Shown: positions 55,334-64,000 of the stretch, piece after piece | Layout: each line of letters opens with the position of its first letter | Numbering within the stretch: position 1 is the stretch's first letter | Assembly: GCA_012932865.1 (NCBI GenBank) | Contig: SAXG01000007.1 | Span: 1,054,001-1,118,000, forward strand | Length of the DNA stretch: 64,000 nucleotides | Direction: 5' to 3' | Origin: Amylostereum areolatum | Taxonomy: Eukaryota > Basidiomycota > Agaricomycetes > Russulales > Stereaceae | Notes under the pieces: model-generated | The model's database searches: none | Seen by the model: the letters and a program-made list of their open reading frames with translations, nothing else | Told to the model about the DNA's origin: nothing | Position numbers and translations under genes: made by a program

Positions 55334-55690
55334 CTACTGATACTGCAGCCACAGATGCCGCGCGGCGTCTATGTTACAGTACGATAGAAATGAGTGACTC
55401 CGAAACCATGTCTGTGTGAGGAACATGCATTGAAAACGCGTGAGGAAGGCGGAAGGATACGCAGAAGGGATGTCATTCGTGCGTAGCATGAGGTGCCGGT
55501 GAGGCAGACCTCGAGCCTGGCACTCCACGTCGACACAGCGGTCGGGAAGGAGTGGTGAGGGGATGCCTTCGTAGGTGATGGCTATGACAATGGGAGATCC
55601 CACGTCCAGCGTGGATAGGCAAAAGACCTGCGAGACGTTAGTAAAGGCAATGGAACAGGACAACGCAAAGATGACGCACCACGAACGCAA
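55334..55690 (-). pseudogene. Possible fragment of a second Helitron Rep
   Basis: One frame reads IVIAITYEGIPS, then DVECQARGLPHRHLMLRT. The pattern E-x-Q-x-R-G-L-P-H-x-H matches the HUH motif region of Helitron Reps, as in the intact copy at 49970. Nothing else around it aligns by eye, and there are no helicase motifs. It may be a small captured or decayed piece, or chance. Confidence 0.35.
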
Positions 55691-56585
55691 GTCTCATCCC
55701 ACAAGGTAGGAGAAGGAAACTTTGCGACATTGGAGACGAATGGGACGATGGGAAGGTTGCAGAGGGGTTTGGTTCAGCTTTCTCGTGAGCGATGTCGATG
55801 GCAACGTACCGGAAGGGTTTTGAGCATGGGGAAGCATGGGGCGGCAGCGTTATTGTTCATCTATGGGAAATGGCAATGAGCGAGGTGGGGAACAAATGGA
55901 CATTCCGTAGAGGGAAACACCCAGGCTAAAGGTGAGGGATAATGGGGGGTATAGAAGGGAGTGATATACCACTTTATGGGCGAGCCACATATGAAAGACA
56001 TGAGGACAAAAGTCGCTGAACGTGTTTGTTCGTACAGAGTGCAAGAGTTACAAAGGATTGCGGGAGGTCGTGGATCGCATTCGATGAGAGGGGGGAGCCA
56101 AACATGTACAACGCCAAGCCCAAGAGATCTTTAACATACGTAGATTAGATCGGTTACCCTTCAACTGGGACTATCGACGTTCGGCGAACATTCATTGTCA
56201 ATGTTCAACGTTCAGCTTCCATCGCCAACTTGGCTACGCACCGACCATTATCAGATCCGCAGAAGTGTCCCTCGTGAGACAATCGCAAGTTTGATTGCTT
56301 CCCGTGACTGCCTTCTATCTAAAGAAATAAGGCCTCGAAACGCCCAGGCGTCTCTTCAAGGAACTCCCATAGGTTACCTCACATATTCAAGCCCGTTCAT
56401 TCGCGCGCATGGATAGGGGGGAATCACATCGTGGTCTGTTTGCACGAGGAAAGTCCCTTGGCAACCTCTTGTTTTACGAGTCATATATGCGGGGATGGTG
56501 GGGGTGCCATAACCACGAACGGCCCCTCTGACGGCTGGGGCACATAAGTACGCATGCAGCTGACCCTTCTCTCAGACCATCTACC
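55691..56585. other. Intergenic stretch
   Basis: Purine-rich on the plus strand at 55700-55960. No supported gene; the last part precedes the DUF7587-like copy 2. Confidence 0.4.
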
Positions 56586-58116
56586 ATGTCCTTTCCTCAG
56601 TATCGCTACAATACAGAATCGCTGCCACATCGCGACTTCGAGCTCGACGCGACCTATGAATCCGTCGTGCAACACAATCCGTTTTTGTTCCGCGTCTTCG
56701 ACGACGACTCGAACGGACGCGCCTCCTCTACCGCAACCCGTCCTCCGACATATATGAAGAATGCGCCTCCACCGATCATCGCCCTCAAGATATCGTCGCC
56801 AGTAGGTTCGCGAAGGCACCCCCGCCCTCAGCTGCCATGCCCCCCTACACCGACGATCTGTTTCTCGATGTCTTCAGCCAGCTCATGTGGAAGTTCCTCC
56901 CCGCACCCACAGACCGTTGTTTTATCTCTGCCTCGTTCAGCCTCGCCTGGGCTGTCCACGAGGCCGACAGACGCAGGAACACGGGAAGACAACACGTCCG
57001 CATAGCCGTAATCAATGCGTGCGCGGTGCCCCACGCGGAGCTGGCTACATACCTCCTACAAGAAGCCCAACGCCACCACTATCCTCACCCTTACTCTATC
57101 AAGTCACAGTGGAGTCACTCGTCGCAGGAAGTGCTGATATATGCGCATATCCCGGCCAAAGCCATCCTGCGTATCGTACGTTGGAGCAAGTGCGTGTCTA
57201 TGATACCGGACTGGTTCTTCCAACGTCCGCCGGAGGACGCGGCGGGCGTTGGAGACCGCCCCAAGCCAATCACGGAGCTCCATTCGCTTACAAATCGTCG
57301 CTGCGTCCTCCAGCGGCGGAAACTCTTTAGTATAAGTCCTCCCGCAAAGAACAGGCGACCTGTGATTCTAGACCTGGGTAGGACGATATTGCCCGCGAAG
57401 AGCAGGTATGGAAATAAGAGGGTGGTGTACAACGATCGCTGCGACGTGTTCCTTCTCGCCCGCAAAGAAGTGGCGACCCATCAGGCTGTCATGCAGGCCG
57501 TGCGTCTCGCCGGGGTGCTGTTGCGCACGGAGTGCGCGTTTCGGGATAAGTCGACGGAGGAGCAACGCATATTCGACGAGCTGGCCTTTTACATATACTG
57601 GTGGCCTCTTCCAATGGAGAGGAGGAGAGATCCACAGGCGGTGATAGAGGACAGGAAAACCATATGTGATGCGGTATCGCGCCAGTTTTGTGAGTATCTC
57701 TCTGCGCTGCACTGTATGTCCCAACATTCATGTTCATGCGACGCGCCGCAGGTTTAGTGAAAGAGCCGGATGATCCTGATAGCTCAAGCAAGCACGAAGA
57801 CATGAAGTTCCAGGGCGACGACAAGGCCGTTGAAGGTGTGTGCTATTCCGGACACTTCCAGAACTTGTCTTGTAGTGTTCACGCACTACATACAGGCCAC
57901 GCAACCGTGAACGATGGTGTTACATCCCCAGAGACCGATTTGAAACCCATCGCCGAACAGGTGAAAGGGTTTCAGGTCCTCTCCGAGGATAGTACGACGT
58001 ATGTCCAGGAGTCTGAGGAGCTCGTACGTCGGCAGTCATCCATTCTAGACCGTAGTTTGTGGCTGATTGTTCACTTATCCTTCCAGAGCATGGAGCTCAG
58101 CCAGCTGGGGGTTTAA
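56586..58116 (+). pseudogene. DUF7587-like protein, copy 2, probable frameshift
   Basis: From the ATG at 56586: HNPFLFRVFDDDSNGRASST, aligning to the copy at 30910. Near 56720 the coding sense moves one base, after which RCFISASFSLAWAVHEADRR, HVRIAVINACAVPHAELATY, VRLAGVLLRTECAFRDKSTE and ELAFYIYWWPLPMERRRD continue in one frame to 57690. GTGAGT/CGCAG and GTGTGT/TACAG introns then lead to a polar C-terminus; a last GTACGT/CCAG intron gives SMELSQLGV at 58116. Apart from the single shift everything is intact, so a sequencing error or very recent loss is possible. The protein is longer than copy 1 and only moderately similar. Confidence 0.6.
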
Positions 58117-58421
58117 ACATAGGAATACATATTCCCGGGTCGCAGTCGAAGCAATACGTCCATATATCGATAATAAAAAAAGAGAACATTAAAGTACAGC
58201 GTGTACCGATACTTCTACCCCCACCCATGCGAACCTCCACACCTCCCCTCCCCCGAACCAGCCAAAGGAAAGCGAAGTTGTCTAAACACCAACCTATACC
58301 GAACGTACAAACCATAATAGATACCGATGCGCGTAAAATATGTCATAAAATCATGAACAGCAAGCAGTCCCCCCTCCGCGCCGAGTCCGTCGTCGCTCCA
58401 GAATGCCCGTAGTGGAGAGCC

Positions 58422-60731
58422 CTACGCCTGTCCTCGCAGCTGCATCCGCCGCCACAGCGAGCCGAGCACCGTCATCGGATCGCTCACGTAGCCGTCTTCC
58501 CGATCGCTGCCCAAGTCGAACGAGCCCGGCATCCGCGGGTCGTCCTCGTCCTCGTCCCCCTGCGATCTGGGCGACGCGGGCTCCGTCGACGGCTCCGACG
58601 AAAGCTCCTCCGCGAACACGGGCTGGGTCGGCGTCGGGGGCCCTTGCCCCTCCGCCCGCGCCGCGCCTGTCTCCGCCTTCCTCCTCGCGTCCGCCTCGAC
58701 CTCCTCCGCCGCGGTCACCCGCACTTTCTCGTTCTCCCCGGGCCCCTCTACCGCGGTCCCCATCTTCGGCGGCACCCTCCACCCGCCCTCGTCCTCGTCC
58801 TCGCTGACGCCGCTCGCGCTCGCGCTCTCCTCCGTCGACCGGCGCGAGGCGGCGCTGAAGGAGCTCAGGCGCGATATCGCGCGCGCGGACGCGATCGCGC
58901 TCTTCCACCGCCGGCGGGGGTTGAAGTTCTCGCGCAGGCCAGACAGGTCGTGGTTCTCCTCCGTGGGCGCGGTCAGCCACGGATGTTGCAGCGCTTCGGC
59001 CGCGGTGGGGCGCTCGTGCGGGTCAGGGTGGAGAAGCGCTTTGATGAAGGTTTTCGCTGGGGAGAGGTCAGTGGGGGGTATCAAGGGGGGGGACGGGGCT
59101 GTACCTTCAGAGGAGACGTTCTTCCAGTACCGGTCGTGGAACTCGATCTTGGCCTCCGTCGTTTCGCGGATGAGCTCCTTCACGTCTTCTGACCGGAATG
59201 GCGAGTACCCGCACAGGAGCACGTAGGTGATGATCCTAGTCCGCGTCAGCTGCGTCAGAGTAGCGGATACAAGTGCAGCAGAGCTTACCCGGTGGACCAG
59301 AGGTCGACCGCCTTGCCATGGCCCTGCTTGTTGAGCACTTCCGGCGCGACGTAGCCGAAGCTCCCGGCGAGTGAGGTAAGCTGCTCCTCGGACGAGTGCA
59401 GATGCTTCGCACTGCAAAAGACAGATCAGCACCACAGGTCGAGGAACGGGCAGAGAAACCGACGCACATGCCGAAGTCCGCGATGACGATGTCAGAGTGT
59501 TCGTCCCGTGTGCGGTACAGGATGTTCTCTGGTCTGGGCGTTCGGGTCGGTCAACAGCTAGGAAGACGCACGGAGAACGCACTTGAGATCGCGGTGCACG
59601 ATGTCGTGCGCGTGGAGGTATTTGACGCCGTCGAGAACCGAGCTGGGGGGGGCGGTGGTGGTGGTGAGCGCCGGGTGTAAAGGAAGCCTGGGCAAACGCA
59701 CCGAATGACGGCGACAGCGTCTGACTCCGTGAATTTCCCGCGCTTCGAGACGCGGTCGAACAGCTCTCCGCCCACGGCGAGCTCGAAGGAGAGGTAGTAC
59801 TTGGTGCGGGTTTCGAACCATTCGTAGAATTTGACCTGTGGGGGGAAAGGCGGGTCAGTCATACGCGCTTGCAGTGAAGAAGGGTCAGCCCGCCCCCAAG
59901 CCAATGCTCGCTCCACTCGCACAAGTTACTCGGTCCTGTGCTGCCGGACAGAGATAGCGGGCGTCATGGGCGACAGAAGCTCCGCTTGGGCAGCCGAACC
60001 GCGTTAGATACAACAGCGGGGAACAACGCCGCAGAACATGCCAGCGAATGGATGGATGGAAGGTATAGGCGTGGAAACAGGCCTCCGCAGATGGATCCCT
60101 TGCAACGTTCCCGAGAAACACGGCTAGCCACTGGTGCTTCGTGGACGAACCGACATACGGTGAATGCGGATGGCTTTCAGAGCCCAGCGATGCCATCACT
60201 GCTCCTTCAATCGCCCATAGGCAGGTGTCCACCACCTCGTCCAAGCAAATCGAATGAAGGAGACTCACGATATTGGGGTGATCCAGTCCGCGCAACACCT
60301 CCATCTCGCCCCACACGCTCGCCTCATTCCCCTTCACTTTCTTCTTCGGGATGACTTTGAGCGCGACCTCGCGCGTGAGCTCGGGGTCGATGTGCGATCG
60401 GCTCGACTTGCGAGAGAGAAAGGACGTCGTTGAGGAGGACGGGCTGGATGAACCGAGAGGGGAAGGGCCGGGGCGGGTAGCAGGGGGCGTCGTCGGTGTC
60501 GTTGCGCCAGCAGCCCCGCGCAGGGCGACGTTTACCTGTTCGGGGGGTACGTGCCATGTCGCGCGCTTCACGAAAAAACGCGGTCAGATGTGAGGGTGGG
60601 TGCTGCGGGTTCGCGCGTACCATAACCTTGCCAAACGTGCCAGTGCCGAGGACTTCGTGGAGCTCATACTGTTGCTTCTTCTTGAACGACGGGGGTTGCG
60701 GTAACACCTTCTCGCTCACGGCGGAAAGCAT
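58422..60731 (-). CDS. Ca2+/calmodulin-dependent-type protein kinase (CaMK)
   Basis: Exon 1 starts at 60731 (37 codons, ending GKVM), then several short exons. The kinase domain has the P-loop [11 protein letters not shown], the ATP-site Lys in [10 protein letters not shown], Glu in [13 protein letters not shown], the catalytic loop HDIVHRDLK, the metal loop [26 protein letters not shown], and [10 protein letters not shown]. After the kinase lies [20 protein letters not shown], a basic amphipathic helix in the usual autoinhibitory and calmodulin-binding place. A 60-residue Ser/Pro/Gly-rich insert sits after the P-loop (near 60500-60410), unusual for CaMKI. The 180-residue acidic tail ends LRGQA. 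All catalytic residues are present. An upstream ATG at 60968 is possible but its extension is low in protein character. Confidence 0.88.
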
Positions 60732-61458
60732 CTGGAAATCGGGTACTTTGCAAGGAGACCTGCCGCACCCAGTTGAGGTCATCAGTTTCGAGACGACAGC
60801 TGGAATCGCACCTCTTCGGCTCAGGGATGCGATACAGATACAAAGGAGAGTTTTGAAGTCCTGCGGTTGCTGGGGGGGAGAAAAGGAGATGAGGGGAAGG
60901 AGCGAAGAGGAGTAGTAGATGATATCGTCAGTAGAGCAACAAATTGAATTCGGACTCCAGGCACACATGCATCTCCTGATTACCTCATCAACGCACGTCC
61001 CCGCCCTTTTGCCTTATTCGGTCATCCCGCCCTCGAACCCGCCGCCGTTCTCACCTCCTCCGCTCCGCATACATAAAGCCACTGAACGGTTTTACCGTAC
61101 CGTGGACGCATACCCGTGACTTTATTCCAGCATTCTAAACGCCAACTTAGTCGTCCTTAGCTAATTCGTACAGTGGGGTTGCTCGCCCCTGCGGCCTGGA
61201 TTCTGAAGTAGACATCGGGATAGGTCACTACTTAGTGAGTACTACTCCTTCATGCCGCCGACTCTTCGTGTTGCGTTTTCCATCTAATCCCGTAGGAAGA
61301 TAAGCGTACATGTTGCAGCACGCGTGCTCGAACGCCGGCTTTGACAACTCAACGCCTTTGCCGAAGTCAGATCAATATATTCATCCAAGTTAACATATAC
61401 ACGTATTGCGGTAGTACTGCACAAACATACACTACTCAACGACAGGGTTTCGATCCGT
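60732..61458. other. Intergenic stretch
   Basis: Contains the promoter of the kinase (minus) and the region after the PNPOx-like gene end. No gene seen. Confidence 0.5.
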
Positions 61459-62410
61459 TCACGTCGCTCTCCCGACGACGCCACCCATTCTCCCTCTCAC
61501 TGCTGCCCCGATCTGAACATACACGCCCGCAACGACGAGCCCAAGCACAAACGCCATAAAAAGTCTCGCCCACTCCCCTGCCGCCCCCACCTTCGCTGCC
61601 CCTGCCTTCACTTTCCCCGCCTTCTCCACATACCGCAGCGGGCCCGTCCAGTTGCCCAATCCCTCCTTTACTGGCGCGCGCGGGACGACCGTGCTCTCGG
61701 GCGCGCTCCTGAGTCCAGGTATGCCGTCGATGCTCTGCATATTCTTCAGCTTCCAGTACGCGTGCAGGCCCCCCGCGCGGTGGTCCTCCGCCTCCTGGCT
61801 CTTCTTCTCCAGCTGCACGCCAAAGTTGGACAACGTCGTGCGCGGGCCGACGTAGTCGTAGAATGGCACCCCCCATCCGCAACTCTGTTGTCCCCGCGTC
61901 AATTTCAAGGAGGCCATGATGACAAGCAGTCGAAGGAGAACCGGAGGGACGTACCGTGCCAACTCGATGGACGTCCACCACAATCACCCCCCGCGACCCC
62001 GGATTCCGCTCCTCGGCGGGGAGCAGCTCTTCGTACTCCTTGCTCCCATACTCATACGCGACCCCCCTCCCAAAGAACCTCAAGATCCGCGGCCCGCCCT
62101 GGAACGCGATGAACATGATCGTGATGCGGCCGTTCTCGCGCAGGTGCGAGAGCGTCTCCACGCCTGTCCAATCTCCGGTGTAAATGCCCGTGCAACGAGA
62201 GCCAATATATCAGTATAACGCACCGCTCCCCGTGAGGTCCTCGTACCAAACTTTGTTCTTGTCCACGATCCGAAATGTGCCCCGCACGCCCTTGGGCGAG
62301 ACGTTGACGTGCCCTTCTGCGCTCAGCGGCGCCGTCGCAACCCAGAATACCTCCTGCTGCACCGCCCACTCGATGAGGTCCTCCGGGATGTAGTCGTATG
62401 TCTGTCCCAT
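61459..62410 (-). CDS. PNPOx-like FMN-binding protein with C-terminal membrane anchor
   Basis: Exons 62410-62224, 62163-61955 and 61884-61459 join to 273 residues. The split-barrel flavin fold reads MGQTYDYIPEDLIEWAVQQE, FWVATAPLSAEGHVNVSPKG, NKVWYEDLTGSGVETLSHLR and NGRITIMFIAFQGGPRILRF. A middle part with VPFYDYVGPRTTLSNFG is shared with the yeast YLR456W/YPR172W-type family. The end adds one hydrophobic helix (ARLFMAFVLGLVVAGVYV). It probably binds FMN; the substrate is unknown, and true pyridoxamine oxidase activity is doubtful. The tail anchor suggests attachment to an internal membrane. Confidence 0.8.
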
Positions 62411-62646
62411 GCTCGGCGTTAGTGATAGTAAGTAGCGGTCGCAGGACACGCGTATTTATGAAAGTGTCTGTCGGACACGGAGCCGAAAAAAAATCGCACA
62501 TGCATTGCTCAAGAACTATGATACACTATTACGCCTGCCCCCGGGCCAATCTTTAACCATACGTTTGTAGTATAATGACTCAACGTACTCACTGGAGCAG
62601 CAGCGTGACCCCCCACGTTTCCAGTTCCACAGCAAAGCCGTTATCA

Positions 62647-63195
62647 TCAGACGCCCTCCGCGATTAACCTCTCCGGCCGCTCGACGTACCCTCTCCACGT
62701 CTCCACGAACGCCGCGAGCTCCGCGCCCTCAACGACTCTGTGGTCCGCGCTCCAGCTCACCCCGAGCTTCAGCCTGCGCTCGCCGCGCCCGTCCCCGCAC
62801 TCGACGTCCCACTCCCAGCGCGCACGCCCGAGCGCGACGATCGCGACGCCACCGCCGGGCACCAGCACGGGAGCGGCCGACGTCCCTGCGCCGATCGCGC
62901 CGACGTTCGACACCGTCAGCGTCCCCCCGCACTTCGGGAGCTCCGCGGGGGTTAGCCCGCACGGGACCTGCCGCCCGAGGTGCGCGAGGTGCCTCAGCTG
63001 CGACGCGAGCGCGTACACCGAGTGCGTGTCGGCAGCGCGGAGGGTGGGGGTGTACAGTCCGCTCGGCGTCGAGAGCGCGATGCTGATGTCCGCGTGTGGA
63101 CGGATGGTGAGCGTCGGCTTGCCTGAAGGTGGGGGCGTCGGTGTGATGCTTGCGCGGAGGAGGGGCCATTCGAGCATGGATTTGGAGAGCGTCAT
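62647..63195 (-). pseudogene. C-terminal half of a 2-oxo acid dehydrogenase E2 acyltransferase
   Basis: From 63195: LSKSMLEWPLLRASI, then HADISIALSTPSGLYTPTLR, ELPKCGGTLTVSNVGAIGAG, VLVPGGGVAIVALGRARW and VSWSADHRVVEGAELAAF, ending ERLIAEGV. This is the catalytic core of E2 (branched-chain or related). The family active site reads D-H-R-x-x-D-G; here it is DHRVVEG, Asp to Glu. The lipoyl domain, the subunit-binding domain and the first half of the core are missing: the homologous frame stops in a repeat-like stretch at 63196-63260. So the gene is truncated at its 5' side and probably not functional, unless distant exons exist upstream. Confidence 0.75.
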
Positions 63196-63457
63196 CAGGG
63201 AAAACCTCCCCCCCTAAGGTGATGCTAAGGTGCGTCAAAATTTGACGACCTTTAGAGAGAGCCGCCGCGAGCACTCTAAAAGCTCGAAGTCCATCTAACC
63301 GCTTCTAAGTTTCTTTCGTAGTTTCTTGTCAAGTTCACGCGGCCCCCTTCGTCGTCGCCATTCTCGCTCGTATAGTCGTCCCTTCTGTCCCCCGACTGCC
63401 TCTATACATTGTCTGACATCCGAATGATACAAATATATTTTATTGTTTGCTATTTTG
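63196..63457. other. Junction stretch next to the truncated E2 gene
   Basis: Two CTAAGGTG copies (63216 and 63226), a palindrome CGTCAAAATTTGACG (63233-63247) and CCTCCCCCCCTAAGG give it the look of an element end. No gene seen. Confidence 0.45.
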
Positions 63458-64000
63458 TCAAAATACCTTCATGTACGTGTTCCGCTCGAGGAAGGGGTTC
63501 ACTCGAAACTTGGAACACTCCTCGAGCACATTGTAACTCGTCCAATGACGCGGGGCCGTTGCCCCAAATCGGGGGAAGAGTTGCACGCTACGTTGGATAT
63601 CTTCCACAGGTATGATCTCCACTTCGCGTCGACCGTTGCGAATGGACCGAGAGACTCGGTACATGAGCGTGTCGTCCTCTGGCTCGGCCGCGAAGGGTGA
63701 AAACCATTCGACGTATGCAAGATGCCGCGGGGGCGACGGACGCGATTCGTCGAAGACTTGGGTTGCGACCTTCGTTGCGAGGTGAAACACGACACGGACC
63801 TGAGCCACGCGAAGTCCTGGACCTCAGGATATGAGCAAGGAACATGGTGAACCGTCAAGAGGTACATACCAACAACCCCCTTCGATGATCCATCGTGACC
63901 AGTGCGAACCAACACGGTATCGAATCGTCCAGGGATTGGCCGGCCACGGTTGTCCGAACGTTGAGGACGAACATGGGCAGCGTCACGGTCATCTTCGCCG
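63458..64000 (-). CDS. C-terminus of a possible transposon-associated protein (runs off the window)
   Basis: The exon running in from the window edge has SDNRGRPIPGRFDTVLVRTG and a GTATGT-type donor near 63871. The last exon (from about 63805) reads AQVRVVFHLATKV, PRHLAYVEWFSPFAAEPED, VSRSIRNGRREVEIIPVEDI and SYNVLEECSKFRVNPFLERN, and stops at 63458. Many unannotated basidiomycete proteins linked to DNA transposons end in this kind of sequence (RFDTVLV, VRVVFHL, a W-F core, then VLE-C-x-x-F-x-VNPF). I know the pattern but no firm name for it. The start is outside the window. Confidence 0.45.

Noticed and set aside
58351..58980. 209-codon minus-strand frame over the kinase tail
   Set aside because: Gly/Arg/Ala-rich shadow of the acidic kinase tail in another frame.
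1..64000. rRNA genes, bacterial operons, plasmid or phage modules
   Set aside because: None seen; introns, gene families and elements are all fungal.

Overview
The window reads as nuclear DNA of a basidiomycete mushroom-forming fungus (Agaricomycetes, perhaps Polyporales). Genes are dense and intron-rich, with introns of about 50-65 bp carrying GTRNGT-type donors and short YAG acceptors. The families fit: a DUF6535 membrane protein, a P450, proteins resembling DUF7587, and chromodomain Ty3/Gypsy and Helitron elements. All gene models come from reading frames and splice signals by eye; no search or alignment was run.

Layout. 1-6973: a repeat zone with three LTRs of one Ty3/Gypsy family. One pair (1351-1859 and 6425-6973, minus strand) bounds an internally deleted element that keeps a pre-Gag frame, the pol 3' end with chromodomain, and three further frames, one spliced and carrying a zinc knuckle. 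A third, partial LTR (1-243) lies inverted across a broken unidentified gene. 7916-18842: host genes, namely an NmrA-like NAD(P)-binding protein, a cullin (CUL4-like), mitochondrial ribosomal protein mL57, a ubiquitin-like-domain protein and a DUF6535 membrane protein. 19434-25389: a cytochrome P450, a peroxisomal-type enoyl-CoA hydratase/isomerase ending in AKL, and a decayed second copy of the NmrA-like gene. 25390-32114: a small possibly secreted protein, a 257-bp MITE, a four-TM protein, a small single-TM protein and a DUF7587-like gene.

32473-53593 is a nest of mobile elements, all on the minus strand. A Helitron (Rep/helicase plus a separate protein that may be OB-fold and has a nuclear localisation signal) is split by a 14.6-kb Ty3/Gypsy element A (35078-49699, 420-bp LTRs, TSD CACGC). 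A is itself split in pol by a 7.5-kb Ty3/Gypsy element B (36928-44450, about 457-bp LTRs, TSD ACCAG). Removing each insertion with one TSD copy restores the host reading frame, so the order Helitron, then A, then B is read from the sequence. 53594-56585 is repeat-derived. 56586-64000 returns to genes: a second DUF7587-like copy, a CaMK-type kinase, a PNPOx-like flavoprotein, a truncated acyltransferase (E2) and the end of a possible transposon-associated protein.

The most unusual signal is shared by the Gypsy elements. Ahead of Gag there is an extra coding module (here pre-Gag). In element A it is an open frame of 402 codons with no methionine, starting at the LTR/primer-site junction and running in frame into the Gag ATG. 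In family 1 a Met-free frame also opens at that junction. In element B the module is broken but carries two tandem SUMO-interaction-like motifs. This resembles an upstream, non-AUG-initiated Gag extension and deserves a proper test.
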